NCBI RefSeq assembly: GCF_040954645.1
Contig: NC_092803.1
Coordinates: forward strand, 62,858,484-62,922,483
Length of the DNA stretch: 64,000 nucleotides
Source: Diabrotica undecimpunctata
Lineage: Eukaryota; Arthropoda; Insecta; Coleoptera; Chrysomelidae
Direction: 5' to 3'
Each line of letters begins with the position of its first letter. Positions within the stretch are counted from its first letter, which is position 1. The notes under the pieces are model-generated. The model was not told the origin of the DNA and did not search any database. It saw only the letters and a program-made list of their open reading frames with translations. The position numbers and the translations under genes are program-made. Of this stretch, positions 1 to 10,400 are shown in pieces.

Positions 1-700
1 CACCATATCTATTATATTTTTAATTAAGGTTATATTTTATTCTCTGATATCGCATCCATTGCTCCATTTGACATGACAGTTTGACCATAGAATAGCCGAA
101 CTGTGCTCCGTTGTTCTCTGTTTTGACATATACAGCGAACAGGGATGTATTTAACACACTTTAAATAATAAAAAAAAAATTGAATTATTAATTTATTAAA
201 TTTAATAAGGTATGAGAAAATTAATATTTAAAAAAATAATAAGTAAATTATTTATTTTAAATATTATTTTTGGGGTATTGTGACGATTAGGGTTTATAGA
301 AAATAATTTATAAGTTATATACTACATAATATTAGATATTTGGTTGTTTTAAATAAGTTATATACTAGAGAATTTAATAAAAATATATTTATGTGAGGGC
401 ATTTTTAATAAATTAGCATATAATAATTGTAAAAAAGTTGTATTTTAATATTGTAAATATATATAAGTGAGCCATGTGCTTAGGCAACCAAAAATACTCT
501 CGGAGATTGACAGATATTTATACTCTGAAGTGACGTTTAAAAATATTTACGAATATAAAGTGGGTTATATAATATATTGTTTGAAATGTGTATTTTATTA
601 AATTAGAGTGTTAGTTACTAATTTAATTATATATTCTGATCTGAAAAGCCTAAATGTAAACAAAATTATTAATAGAAAAGAATGGAATTCTCTGGATCTC
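1..700. other. AT-rich DNA, nothing recognised
   Basis: Very AT-rich sequence with short A/T runs and no long open frame. I see no protein motif, terminal repeat or RNA gene here. Confidence 0.5.
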
Positions 701-779
701 CGGAGATGGCCATGTTTGCGAAATGGTTTGTTCCAGAAAATTCAGACAAGTAGTTAATAGAACAAAATAGAACATGATA

Positions 780-845
780 TCTTACGAGATGGTTCTAGAA
801 TGTCCAAAAGATATAAATACCCGTGATTTGGATTCAAGAAGACAG
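780..845 (+). promoter_or_regulatory. possible TATA-type promoter
   Basis: A short GC-richer stretch carries TATAAATACC near 813-822, followed about 20-25 bases later by a purine-rich GATTCAAGAAGACAG segment that leads straight into the 60-bp tandem array. The arrangement resembles the core promoter and transcript start of a retroelement LTR or of a non-coding transcription unit. I could not find matching LTR ends, so the parent element is unknown and the call is weak. Confidence 0.25.
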
Positions 846-1042
846 TTTTTGAAAGTTTTTAGTCAGAAAAGTTTTAGATAGTGCAGTCAGAAGAGTTTTA
901 GGCAGTTTTTGAAAGTTTTTAGTCAGAAAAGTTTTAGATAGTGCAGTCAGAAGAGTTTTAGGCAGTTTTTGAAAGTTTTTAGTCAGAAAAGTTTTAGATA
1001 GTGCAGTCAGAAGAGTTTTAGGCAGTTTTTAGAAGTTTTTAG
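843..1042. repeat. 60-bp tandem repeat, about 3.3 copies
   Basis: Three consecutive units of exactly 60 bp (about 843-902, 903-962, 963-1022) are essentially identical, and a fourth copy breaks up after about 10 bases. Each unit contains nested sub-motifs such as AGTTTTTGAAAG and AGTCAGAA. Downstream (about 1053-1087 and 1132-1175) a looser repeat built on CAAGCAGTTT and ATGAAAGTTAGT continues the theme. The identity of the units argues for recent expansion. No reading frame crosses the array. Confidence 0.95.
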
Positions 1043-1885
1043 TTAGAAGTCAAGCAGTTTATTATGAAAGTTAGTAGAAGATAGACACAATTAATTAGTG
1101 AAGTCAATTGTTCACAGTTTTAGTAAATCAGTCAAGCAGTTTTATAAGAAATATGAAAGTTAGTTGGAGATAGTCCAATTGTTTAATATAGTGAGTTAAA
1201 TGAAGATTAAAAATTATGCATATAATTTAATGCACATTTATAATTATACACAAATAATTATTGAAGATAAAAAGGTATATTGGAAGAAATTAAATTATAT
1301 TATGGTTGGAGATTAGTATAAATCAACTTATAATAATTGGATATTGGTATATTGAAAAGAAGAATAAATATAAATGCTGTTTGCTGGTTTGGTTGGTGGT
1401 GTATAGATGCTGGTGAAGAAAAATATATCTTAAATTGGTAGAAGCTGATAATTGAAAAAAGTAATTTCACAAAAAACAAGGATAACTGAAGTACGAAGAC
1501 ATTCAGTGGTGATTAGAATCTATATACTTAGTGGAAAATAGTTCATTTAGGCATTCAGTGAAAGAAAGGTACAAAATTTTGTTAATATAATTTAGTTAGT
1601 GTCATAACAATTTCAATTTTGAAGATAGTTTGTTTAAATTTTAGATTGTCTATAGAATTTAATTAGTTTTATAAGAATATCAGTTTAAAGATAGTTTATT
1701 TTAAATTTACATTGACTAGGTTAGATATATATGTGTGTTTCATAATAGTTATAATAAAGATAATTTAAAAAAGTACTTACAAGCTAATTCTTTGAGAACC
1801 GCGATAAAAACCCTATATATTATAATATTAAAAATACTCATTGCTCATCATTCAAACAAAAAACACATCATAACAATATATATAG

Positions 1886-1890
<5 letters not shown>
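1043..1890. other. A/G-rich non-coding sequence
   Basis: Continues the compositional style of the tandem array (purine-rich, many GAAG and TTAG words) with no open frame or recognised motif. It could be the body of a non-coding transcript or of an unknown repeat. Confidence 0.3.

Positions 1891-1955
<65 letters not shown>
1891..1955. repeat. (TA)n microsatellite
   Basis: About 65 bp of uninterrupted TA dinucleotides, preceded by an imperfect TATAGATATG lead-in. An open frame through it is an artefact of the repeat. Confidence 0.98.
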
Positions 1956-1957
<2 letters not shown>

Positions 1958-2635
1958 AAAGCTATATTTAAGGAAAGCATTACGTCAGACGCAAGTAATA
2001 GACTAATGAAATAAAACAATGTCATATTTTTATAACTAATTAATTTGTTATAAGAATGCTTCTTTCCGTTCTTAAATCATTTATTTATGATGCAAAAACA
2101 ATTGTCCAATTGGTGTTATTCGGTTTATAAATATGATATAAATATTCAATAAAAGAAGTATCAGAGTCGTTTCGTAATAAAAATACGATATACTTTAATA
2201 TTGTGAGCTTCTCGAACAATCAAGGTGATAAACAGTTTGACATAAAGTTTCAAAGCTCTCGGATCAAATATTCATTCGGGTACGTGGAAATTGGTGTCCC
2301 CAGAGAGAGAAAAATTGTTCTCGAAACAATAAAAATCCGCAATGAATTTCAATCAAGCCGAACAGGAAGTATTCACCTCCTGTCCTTTGGAAAATTTCCA
2401 GCTTCAAGCTATTGGTATTACATTGGCGAGGTAATAGCAGTTTTACAGGATATTAAAAATGTTTGACCTGAAAAGTAAACGCAGTTCGTTTTAATTTTCT
2501 AACAAATATTGACGTATATTTCAAAATTCGGTAAACTATTTAGCTTGTGCAACAAAAAATATATTAAGTGTAGCTTATTTATACAACGCTAATAAGAATT
2601 TTTTTATATTAATATTATTATTCTGTTTGCAAAAT
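1956..2635. other. unassigned sequence, possible LTR-like end
   Basis: Around 2140-2220 an AATAAA-containing segment is followed by a slightly less AT-rich stretch that is open in one plus frame from 2203 to 2466. The translation shows no family motif I know. It could be part of an old LTR element, but no paired repeat or primer site was found. Confidence 0.2.
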
Positions 2636-2735
2636 GAAAAAGACAGTTAAGATTTGATTTCACGTATGTGCGTCTGTGTATTCGCTTATACGTATTTCGC
2701 CCTAAAAGAGCTCTTCGGAACGGCTATTCACAGTC
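2636..2735 (+). repeat. dispersed direct repeat, copy 1
   Basis: About 100 bp starting GAAAAAGACAGTTAAGATTT and containing CGCTTATACGTATTTCGCCC, followed by a CTCTTC motif and CACAGTC. It recurs 400 bp downstream with roughly 85-90% identity by eye. No coding potential. Probably a short dispersed repeat. Confidence 0.85.
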
Positions 2736-3035
2736 GCTCTGAACGTGAAAATAAATTTCTTGTGTCTTAGGAACCAACTCTAACATGACTTCGTATGGAC
2801 GCCAATAGCGACATCTGATATTAAAATCCGTAAACTAATTTTCGAAACCAAATTCAGGTTTTTGCTTTAATCTGTGTCTTCTAAGAATTGCAAGGCAAAA
2901 CAAACGTTGATAAAGACGTTAATAGAGACATAAGGAATCTAAAAATTGCATTCCACAACATATCTCCTCAACTAAGCCAAAATCCTTAGCGAATTTGGTT
3001 TCTAGTACTCGTACAGAGTATATCGGAATAAATAG

Positions 3036-3135
3036 GAAAAAGACAGTTAAGATTTAATGTCACGTATAGTGCGTTTGTGTATCCGCTTATACGTATTTCG
3101 CCCTAAAAGGGCTCTTCAGAACGATATTCACAGTC
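3036..3135 (+). repeat. dispersed direct repeat, copy 2
   Basis: Second copy of the repeat at 2636, in the same orientation and offset by exactly 400 bp. It carries the same TTATACGTATTTCGCCCTAA core with scattered substitutions and small indels. Confidence 0.85.
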
Positions 3136-3945
3136 ACAGATTTAAATTCAATCGATTTTAGAAGTTAGGAGTTATGCTTATTATTTTGGGATAGAAAACA
3201 TATTAGACATATAATACATGATAGACTGAACATTGCAATAGCAGCCCGTTCCCCTAGTGCGACAAACACAACTGACGCAACTCAGTCCTTGCATCTCTTT
3301 CTTATTCGGCAGGCTTATCCACCACGTGACCTAAACGACCAATGAGAAGGTCATATGGTCGATTAACCCGGCCCATCGGACAGAGATTGTTAATTTACAA
3401 CACTAAAAGTCCCTATTAAGCGACCTATTAGTTTCCTTTCTACCTCTTAACCGTTATACTTGCACTTGAGACCATTAAGCGGTTTTAGCCTTTTCCCCAG
3501 TATGAAACCTTTGTACAATACAGATTAAACCTGCTTATTTCCGCATTTTATGGGTTGTAGTGTTAATTAATGTATCTAACCTACAGTACGCAGAATTGGT
3601 ATAGGCATATGAACGTAAAATACACTAAAAGAAAAATTATAATTACGAAGTGTCTTTAATTTGAATATATCTACATAAATAATTATAAAAGTTGGACTTT
3701 GATGCAACCTTCTTCGTGTTTTTGAGCACTCGTGACCTAATTTACTAGCAGCATTATTTCCGGCATGGTGTTGAAAAAAATTTACTAAGACCAAGCTATT
3801 TTATATTTTTAAGAGGCAGTGGCTGTTCGGAATAATACCAGTAGTAACAAAAATAAAACAATATTATCTTTATGTTCTCTAGTGTCCCTTATTTTTACTT
3901 TAAAATGTATGTAATGGATTTGACCGTTACTTGATGGCAACTGCC
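3136..3945. other. no gene seen
   Basis: Mixed-composition sequence with no open frame of note; the 3576-3794 minus-strand frame has no recognisable motif. No repeat partner was found in this window. Confidence 0.4.
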
Positions 3946-3947
3946 CA

Positions 3948-4215
3948 AAAACTTACATCGGTCAAACTGGTAAAAATATTTAAAAAACGTACAACAGAAC
4001 ATAAAATGTCTTTCAATAATGGAAAACGGATTCTACGTACGCACTTTACTTTCTAGCCTATAATGATTTTTTAATGGCCTGTTTTATATTCTTTACATTT
4101 AAAATAAAGGCTTTATTAGAATCAATCAAAACTCACAATTTAAAAAATGCAGATATAATTCTTAATGGCCAACTTGAGACAAGTAGTTCTTTCCTCCTTA
4201 ACTTTTTAGTTGAAA
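3948..4215 (+). pseudogene. Penelope-like element: GIY-YIG endonuclease relic
   Basis: Near 3950-3990 the plus strand reads CPKTYIGQTGKN, the GIY-YIG signature found in the C-terminal endonuclease of Penelope-like retroelements. After a one-base frame change it continues as a basic TTEHKMSFNNGK segment. Further on (about 4080-4210) comes KALLESIKTHNLKNADI, which resembles the conserved tail after the endonuclease in insect Penelope elements. The reverse transcriptase part is missing, so this is a 5'-truncated, frameshifted fragment. It abuts an RTE fragment at about 4325. The family call is from motif memory. Confidence 0.6.
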
Positions 4216-4324
4216 ACTATAAATTGTATACAAAAAATACCAAAAATAATTCACTTGAGAAAAACACTGCCAAGGCAGTTTTAGTGACAATAAATTATAA
4301 TACATTTTACAAGTGTTGAAAACA

Positions 4325-5133
4325 AAATATTCAAACTATATTCAGAGGAAAATTTAGTGAAGCCTTGGAAAATTGCGAACATGGAATGTTTTTAAATGGA
4401 TAAGACCTAAACAATATCCGCTATGCAAATGACACCATTATTTTTGCAGACAGTTTAAACAGCTTCCAGCAAATAACAAACAAAGTCAATGAAGTAAGTG
4501 AAAGATTTGGACTACAACTAAACATATCAAAAACTAAATTTATGGTCATCAGCAAAAAGAAAATTCGAGACGCCCAAATGCTTGCCAAGTAAAATGTAGA
4601 ATAGAGAAGGCTAGGAATGTATTCAAAAACATGGCCAAACTGTTTAAAAGCTACAACCTTCATCTGGAGATAAGAGTAAGGCTTCTACGATGTTATATCT
4701 TCTTGATATTATACTACAGAGTTGAATCCTAGACACTAACTGAAGCGATGGAGAAAAAACTTAAAGGCTTCGAGATGTGGCTATACAGAAAAATCCTAAG
4801 GATATCATGGACGGACAAGATAACCAACGAGACTGTACTATGAAGAATAGGAAAAGAAAGAGAAGTGATGTATAAGAATAAAAGGAGAAAGTTAGAATAT
4901 CTCTGACACATAATGAGAAACGACACTAAATACAGATTACTGAAAATAATCCTTCAAAAAAAGTATTCGGAAAGCGAGGAATTGGGAGAAGAAGAATATC
5001 GTGGTTAAAAAACCTTACGAAATGGTTCTTCACAACAACAAATATTCTATTTAAATCATCAGTTAATAAAATGATTATAGCCAGAATGATTGCCATTATT
5101 CGAAACGAAGTGACACCAAAAGAAGAAGATTGT
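4325..5133 (+). pseudogene. RTE-type LINE fragment (RT 3' half)
   Basis: Plus-strand translations, interrupted by stops and frame changes, read NNIRYANDTIIFAD (RT motif C, normally YADD, here YAND) and GLQLNISKTKFMVIS (the following RT motif). Further on are RRIGKEREVMYKNKRRKLEY and HIMRNDTKYRLLKIIL, the tail typical of RTE/BovB-like elements. The fragment lacks the endonuclease and 5' RT and is 5' truncated. It ends near 5133 in an AGAAGAAGA stretch that may be its short 3' simple-repeat tail. Dead copy: the mutated active site and several stops exclude function. Confidence 0.75.
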
Positions 5134-6926
5134 TAGTTAAAATACGAGTATATAAACTTGGAAATTTTTCCGTTTAACATGCAGGTTGCTGCTGTTGCGT
5201 ATTGTTACATCAATAAACGATTTCATTTTCTTTAGTTTTTTGACTGTAGACTTAATCCATTAGCCGAACTAAAGTCAACAAAGTTGTTTGTTTGCTTGCT
5301 ACTCTCAGGGCCAGTCTATTACTTGGAACTAGTTGGTCTATGAGTAGATTGCCGTCTCAATAAAGCTTGAATTTTTTATATTAAACTATAGTATTAGTAA
5401 TATATTTAAAATAAGGAAGATTATAGGATTAAAGGAGTCCAGTTGCTTCATCCATTTTTACTACTAAGTCTTACTGTTACTTTGTTAAACTAATTTAAAC
5501 AAAAACTAAACTGCTTCTTGGATTCTACATCCATATTTGCTTTTGTCAATATTGTTGACAATATACTCGTAATTTAGCTACTGACGGATTCCTGACTGAA
5601 TTCATAGGGTATTATATCCATGTAGAAGTATTTTTATCCAGGTGTCCAGTTTGGACAATGTTATTTAACCTACTTGTTGTCTATATCCGTCCTTTCTTTT
5701 ATTTATCACAGTAAAATTCTTTCTATTGCTCTTCGAGAATAATGTTTCTGCCAAATTTTCGATGAAGATTTTTTATATCCCTAAAATATAATAAGAATTC
5801 ATCTTTATCATTCTCTAATGCTTCTGCGGTGGGTAAACCTACTGAAAATATAGTTCAATTGGACCATTTACCACCTAATTTTTCAACATTTTTAGTTTAA
5901 AAATTCTTTTTTTTAGACAGTCTTAATGCCTGATACCAATTCTACTTTCATTCATTAAAAAGCAACATCCTTTTTCATGTCTAGTTTCATGTCCAGACCA
6001 TAATACTAATTACCTTTTTTTTTGACTGAGTATTTGTCAGACCCTATAAGACTTATTTTTTAATTGGCTGTTTCATCTTATCTCAGGTCGTCTAGTTATT
6101 TTATCGATCTCCTGAAGATTCCAGGTCGGTACCACCTTATACATTTCGTCTTTCTAATAGAATGTCTTTTTTCTGTAGCTTTTGTCCTTTGTTTTGCTAA
6201 TCTAATATATTCCGAGGCAATATTATTCGTTTTATTGTGTATTGAATTGTAGGACAACCTAGAAAAAGGTAAAAAGATACAGTCAGAGAATATCTTAGGT
6301 AAATGGAAGTGAGACAATGGGAAAGAGTAGCATACTACCGACACAAATAAAAGGCAATAGTAAACGCAGCTAAGACATGAAGAATTGTAACACCATTGAT
6401 AAAGATGCAAAATAATATTACAAGTTGGATCAATATTTATCATTGTGAGTCTATGGCTAGTTTATCAAAGAGTGTATTTATATAAATTTACATTATTAAA
6501 CATGTTTTTAACTCTATAAAGATTTTAATTATCTTCTTATAATTAAACTGTTACCAAAAATATTCTATTTTTATAAATTAATAGTGGCATATAGTCGGAC
6601 CAGCTCTTTAGGATTTGGTTTAAATCCGATATATACCCGGAGAGTGGGGTGGGTAAAATGTTATGACCCAATTTTATCGAATAATGCTGCGTATCAGACC
6701 ATTAGCCATAACCCAGCGGAGGTGTTGTTGTCACCTATCTATGGTTGTCACCTGTCAAGAACTACACTTTATGTTTATAGTTTAAATTTTGATTCAACAG
6801 TGAAGTTAATTGTAAGAATGCTTAGAGCAAATAATATGGATTATTACAATGATTTGAATAACCCCAGCGTATATATATATACCTTAGGTGTACACTACTT
6901 TATCAACGGTAAGTTTCTAACTTAAT
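5134..6926. other. no gene recognised
   Basis: AT-rich DNA. Open frames exist at 6064-6252 (+), 6096-6443 (-) and 6584-6925 (+), but none shows a domain, compositional signal or partner copy in the window. The 4 bp at 6927-6930 are the left target duplication of gypsy element 1. Confidence 0.4.
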
Positions 6927-6930
6927 ATTA

Positions 6931-7356
6931 TGTTACGATAAATTCTGACCCAAAACCGTAAATATATTTATTACTAATATTTTCATTCATTCACGTATTT
7001 TTTAGGTAATGCCTACCTGACACACGATGGGTCCCCCTTTGTAATAAAAACAACAATTCGAACCTTCTGGAGACAAGCCGATTTAACCATACCGGTTCTG
7101 AGAACAATTCGCCGCTCTGTCTAGAAGGCCGTAGACGATTCCAGTCTAACAGTAGTGAATATATAACAGGACTTTTTGGAGAATAGAGAACAGTTAATTC
7201 TGACACGCGCTCGCGATAAAATGTTACGTTCGCTTTTTAATAAATTATGTATATTTAGTGATAAATAAATTTAATATCAGTTATTGTGCTTTTTAATGAA
7301 TTAAGATAAGAACAAGACATTATAAATTAAATAGACATTGAACTAAAATCACAACA
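6931..7356 (+). repeat. 5' LTR of gypsy element 1
   Basis: 426 bp with TGTT...AACA termini. Contains a TATA-like TATATAACA near 7160, a conserved AACAGTTAATTCTGA start-site block (about 7189-7203), a CGCGCTCGCG palindrome-like core just after it, and AATAAA-type signals downstream. Matches 12888-13314 except for an A/G change in GAATAGAG and a 1-2 base change in the CTGACACGCG region. Confidence 0.96.
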
Positions 7357-7358
7357 AA

Positions 7359-7381
7359 TGGTGGCAGAAGTGAGATCGAAC
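7359..7381 (+). promoter_or_regulatory. primer binding site (tRNA-Leu type)
   Basis: TGGTGGCAGAAGTGAGATCG starts two bases after the LTR. It closely resembles the complement of insect tRNA-Leu 3' ends (TGGTGTCAGAAGTGGGATTC), the primer used by mdg3-like elements. The tRNA assignment comes from remembered primer sites, not from a tRNA in this window. Confidence 0.7.
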
Positions 7382-7432
7382 ATAAATTAGACTTATAATA
7401 ATAATACAAGTGAATATTTGTAAATTGTGAAA

Positions 7433-10400
7433 ATGACGACGATTTATGAGCTGACAGTGACTAATTTAAGAAGACATCTTAAAGACAGAGAATTAGCTTC
7501 TACCGGAAAAAAGGCTGAGTTAGTCCAACGACTAAAGAACGCTTTGCTAGAAGAAGGACTAGATTCAGAGACTTATATATTTGAAGATGCTGTCATCTCG
7601 TCGATTTCGAAATTACAGAACAAAGTTTCTGGTGACATCGCATCATTAGAGAACAAAGTTTCTGGCGATATTTCGAAAGTTTCTGGTGACATCGCATCAT
7701 TAGAGAACAAAGTTTCCGGCGACATCGCTTCTTTGGAAGACAAAGTTTCTAACGAGATTTCTTCGCTGGAAAGCAAAGTCTCTGCTAATATCTCTTTGGA
7801 AATCTCTAAAGTAACTTCTGAGATGTCTGCCCTCGACGATAGAATGTCTTCGTTAAAAAACCAAGTTGCTGCCGATATGTCGGCCTTCGAAGAAAAGATT
7901 AAAGAGATGGAAAGGAAGATGGAGGAAACAGGGACAGCAGAGAGAGGAAACAATCCAATTACAGTGGAGATAAAAGAAGACGAGACGAAATGTAAGTTGG
8001 AGACACGGCCGAAATTTGAAGGAAGTGGAGGTTCTATTCATGTTAAAGTCCCAACTTTCGACGGAAAATCATCATCGAACAACTACATGAAACAGTTCGA
8101 ATCAGCCGCAAGAGCGAATGGATGGTCTGAAAAAGAAAAGGCTGTAAACCTGACTATCGCTCTTCGAGGAGATGCCTTAGATGTGCTTCAGACCATAGCC
8201 GTAGAGGAGACCGATGATTTCGAACAACTGAAGAAGAGGTTAAATATGCGATATGGCCACGAACATTTGGAGCATGTATATCAGTCACAGCTTAAAAATC
8301 GTAGACAGAAGAAAGATGAGGCTCTTCAAGAATATGAGGTAGATATTGCCAGATTAGTACGATATGCTTATCCAACAGCGCCCGAAGACATGATGGAAAA
8401 ATTGGCCGTTCAAACGTTTATTGATGGTCTTCGTGATCATGAAATGCAGAGAACACTGCGATTAGCTCGTCACAAGACGCTGGTTGATGTCCTATCCGCC
8501 GCCCTCGAATACTAGTCAGCTACGCAGGCCTCTGGCGGGTACAGTAAAGTTAGGACTGTAAAAGAGGAAGGAGATGAAGATAAACTTGACCAGCTCGTTA
8601 ATATGATGAAAATTATTACATGCAAGAAAACGAAGACCATAAAATCAAGAAACTCACCATCAGGAAAACCAGAACGAGTCGGCTTTAGGGGAGCAGCTTC
8701 GACCCGGAACTTTTCCAAAGACCCTCTTATACTAATAGCTTCTTTGAAATGTCGTGAAGATAGTGTATATGTAGATGGAGAAATAAATGGTAAAAGACAT
8801 ACGTTGTTGGTGGATACCGGAGCGACCAGAACCATTATACGCCCGACAGTTATAAACAGCCGAAAGAAACTGTTACCAACGAGGTTGCGACTTCGGACCG
8901 CTACAGGTGAAAATGCCAACATTCTTGGAGAAATCCAGGTACAATTGGGAATTGGACCAGAACAGTTCGTCCATACTGTTATAGTTGCTGACATCGAAGA
9001 GGATGTTATATTAGGAATGGACGTAATGAATATGCATGGATTCCAATTGGATTTTAAGAATAAGGTAATCAAAGTTGGCAACAAGGAGGTATTTCTCCAT
9101 CCACATAATGACAACACTGTGCAAGCAGCCATTACAGAAGATACAGTCGTGCCTGCGAGAAGCGAAACGATCATAGTAGCGCGGCTACAGGGAATGGTGG
9201 ACGAAGGGAGACCTGTTATGATGGAGCCTTGGAACCACGACGATGAGGTTGGCCGTGGAATCATAATTGGAAAAGAATCGGTGACTTCGGCTAAGGAAAT
9301 TCCTGTGAGACTTATCAATGTCAACGACTACCCAGTGACCATAAAGAAAGAGACAAAGGTAGGAACTTGTGTACCTGTGACATCCATAATCCGTCAGGCG
9401 ACAACATCTGATAATTCCAACGACAAATTCGACCAAATGGTTGCAGTTGCAGGACAGTCTCTAAATCAGATGGAGAAAAGGAAATTAAGGGAATTTCTGC
9501 GGCAGTATCGTGATATTTTCGTACCGAAAGGAGGAAAGACGGGAAGAACTACCGTTGTTAAGCATAAAATTGATACTGGTAATGCTAAGCCAATTCGTCA
9601 AACAGCTCGACGATTACCACAGGCGAAGAGAGAGGAAGCTGAAACGATTGTTCAGGAAATGAAGAAATACGGGGTGATAGAACCTTCTACGAGCCCATGG
9701 GTCTTTCCGGTGGTCCTGGTTAAGAAGAAAGACGGAACGACGAGGTTCTGTGTGGATTACCGTTTGCTGAACAACGTTACCAAGAAAGATAGTTATCCTC
9801 TGCCTCGGATCGATGACATATTGGACACATTGGCTGGAAGTAAATTGTTTTCTACTTTAGATTTGAAGTCTGGATACTGGCAGGTAGAAATGGACCCAGT
9901 CGATAAAGAAAAGACAGCCTTCACCACAGGATCTGGATTGTGGCAATTCAACGTTATGGCATTTGGACTTTGTAATGCTCCTGCGACATTTGAGAGGCTT
10001 ATGGAAAATGTGTTGAGAGGGTTATCTTGGAAAATATGCCTGGTTTATTTAGATGACATAATCGTCTTGGGGGAGACATTCGAAGATCATTTGAGGAATT
10101 TAGAAAACGTTTTGAATCGACTTAAAGCTGCCCAATTGATGCTAAACCCCAAGAAGTGCCAGCTATTTCAAGGTAAAGTCAATTATCTGGGTCTTATAGT
10201 CAGTAAAGAAGGAGTGGCCGTGGATAAGGGAAAAATCGATTCCATTAAGGAATGGCCAAAACCAACTGACAAACATCAAGTGAGAAGTTTTCTTGGACTA
10301 TGTACTTACTACCGGAGGTTTATTAAGAAGTTTGCAGATATCGCTAAGCCATTAACGCGACTTACAGAGTAAGCAAGAGAATACCGCTGGGATACAGACT

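Noticed and set aside
843..1042. CRISPR-like array
   Set aside because: Units are contiguous 60-bp copies without variable spacers, and the sequence is eukaryotic.
1735..1971. Open frame ending in alternating Tyr-Ile
   Set aside because: It is a translation of the TA microsatellite; the same applies to 37885-38103 and 51125-51313.
6584..6925. 113-codon plus-strand open frame just before gypsy element 1
   Set aside because: No recognisable domain, no start or codon signal, and it ends by chance at the element border; too weak to call a gene.
7573..7953. 126-codon minus-strand open frame opposite Gag (also 25233-25622)
   Set aside because: Mirror image of the coiled-coil repeats; repetitive DNA stays open on both strands.
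8500..8610. Programmed readthrough or frameshift between Gag and Pol in element 1
   Set aside because: Element 2 has GAG at the TAG position and a single continuous frame, so the stop is a mutation.
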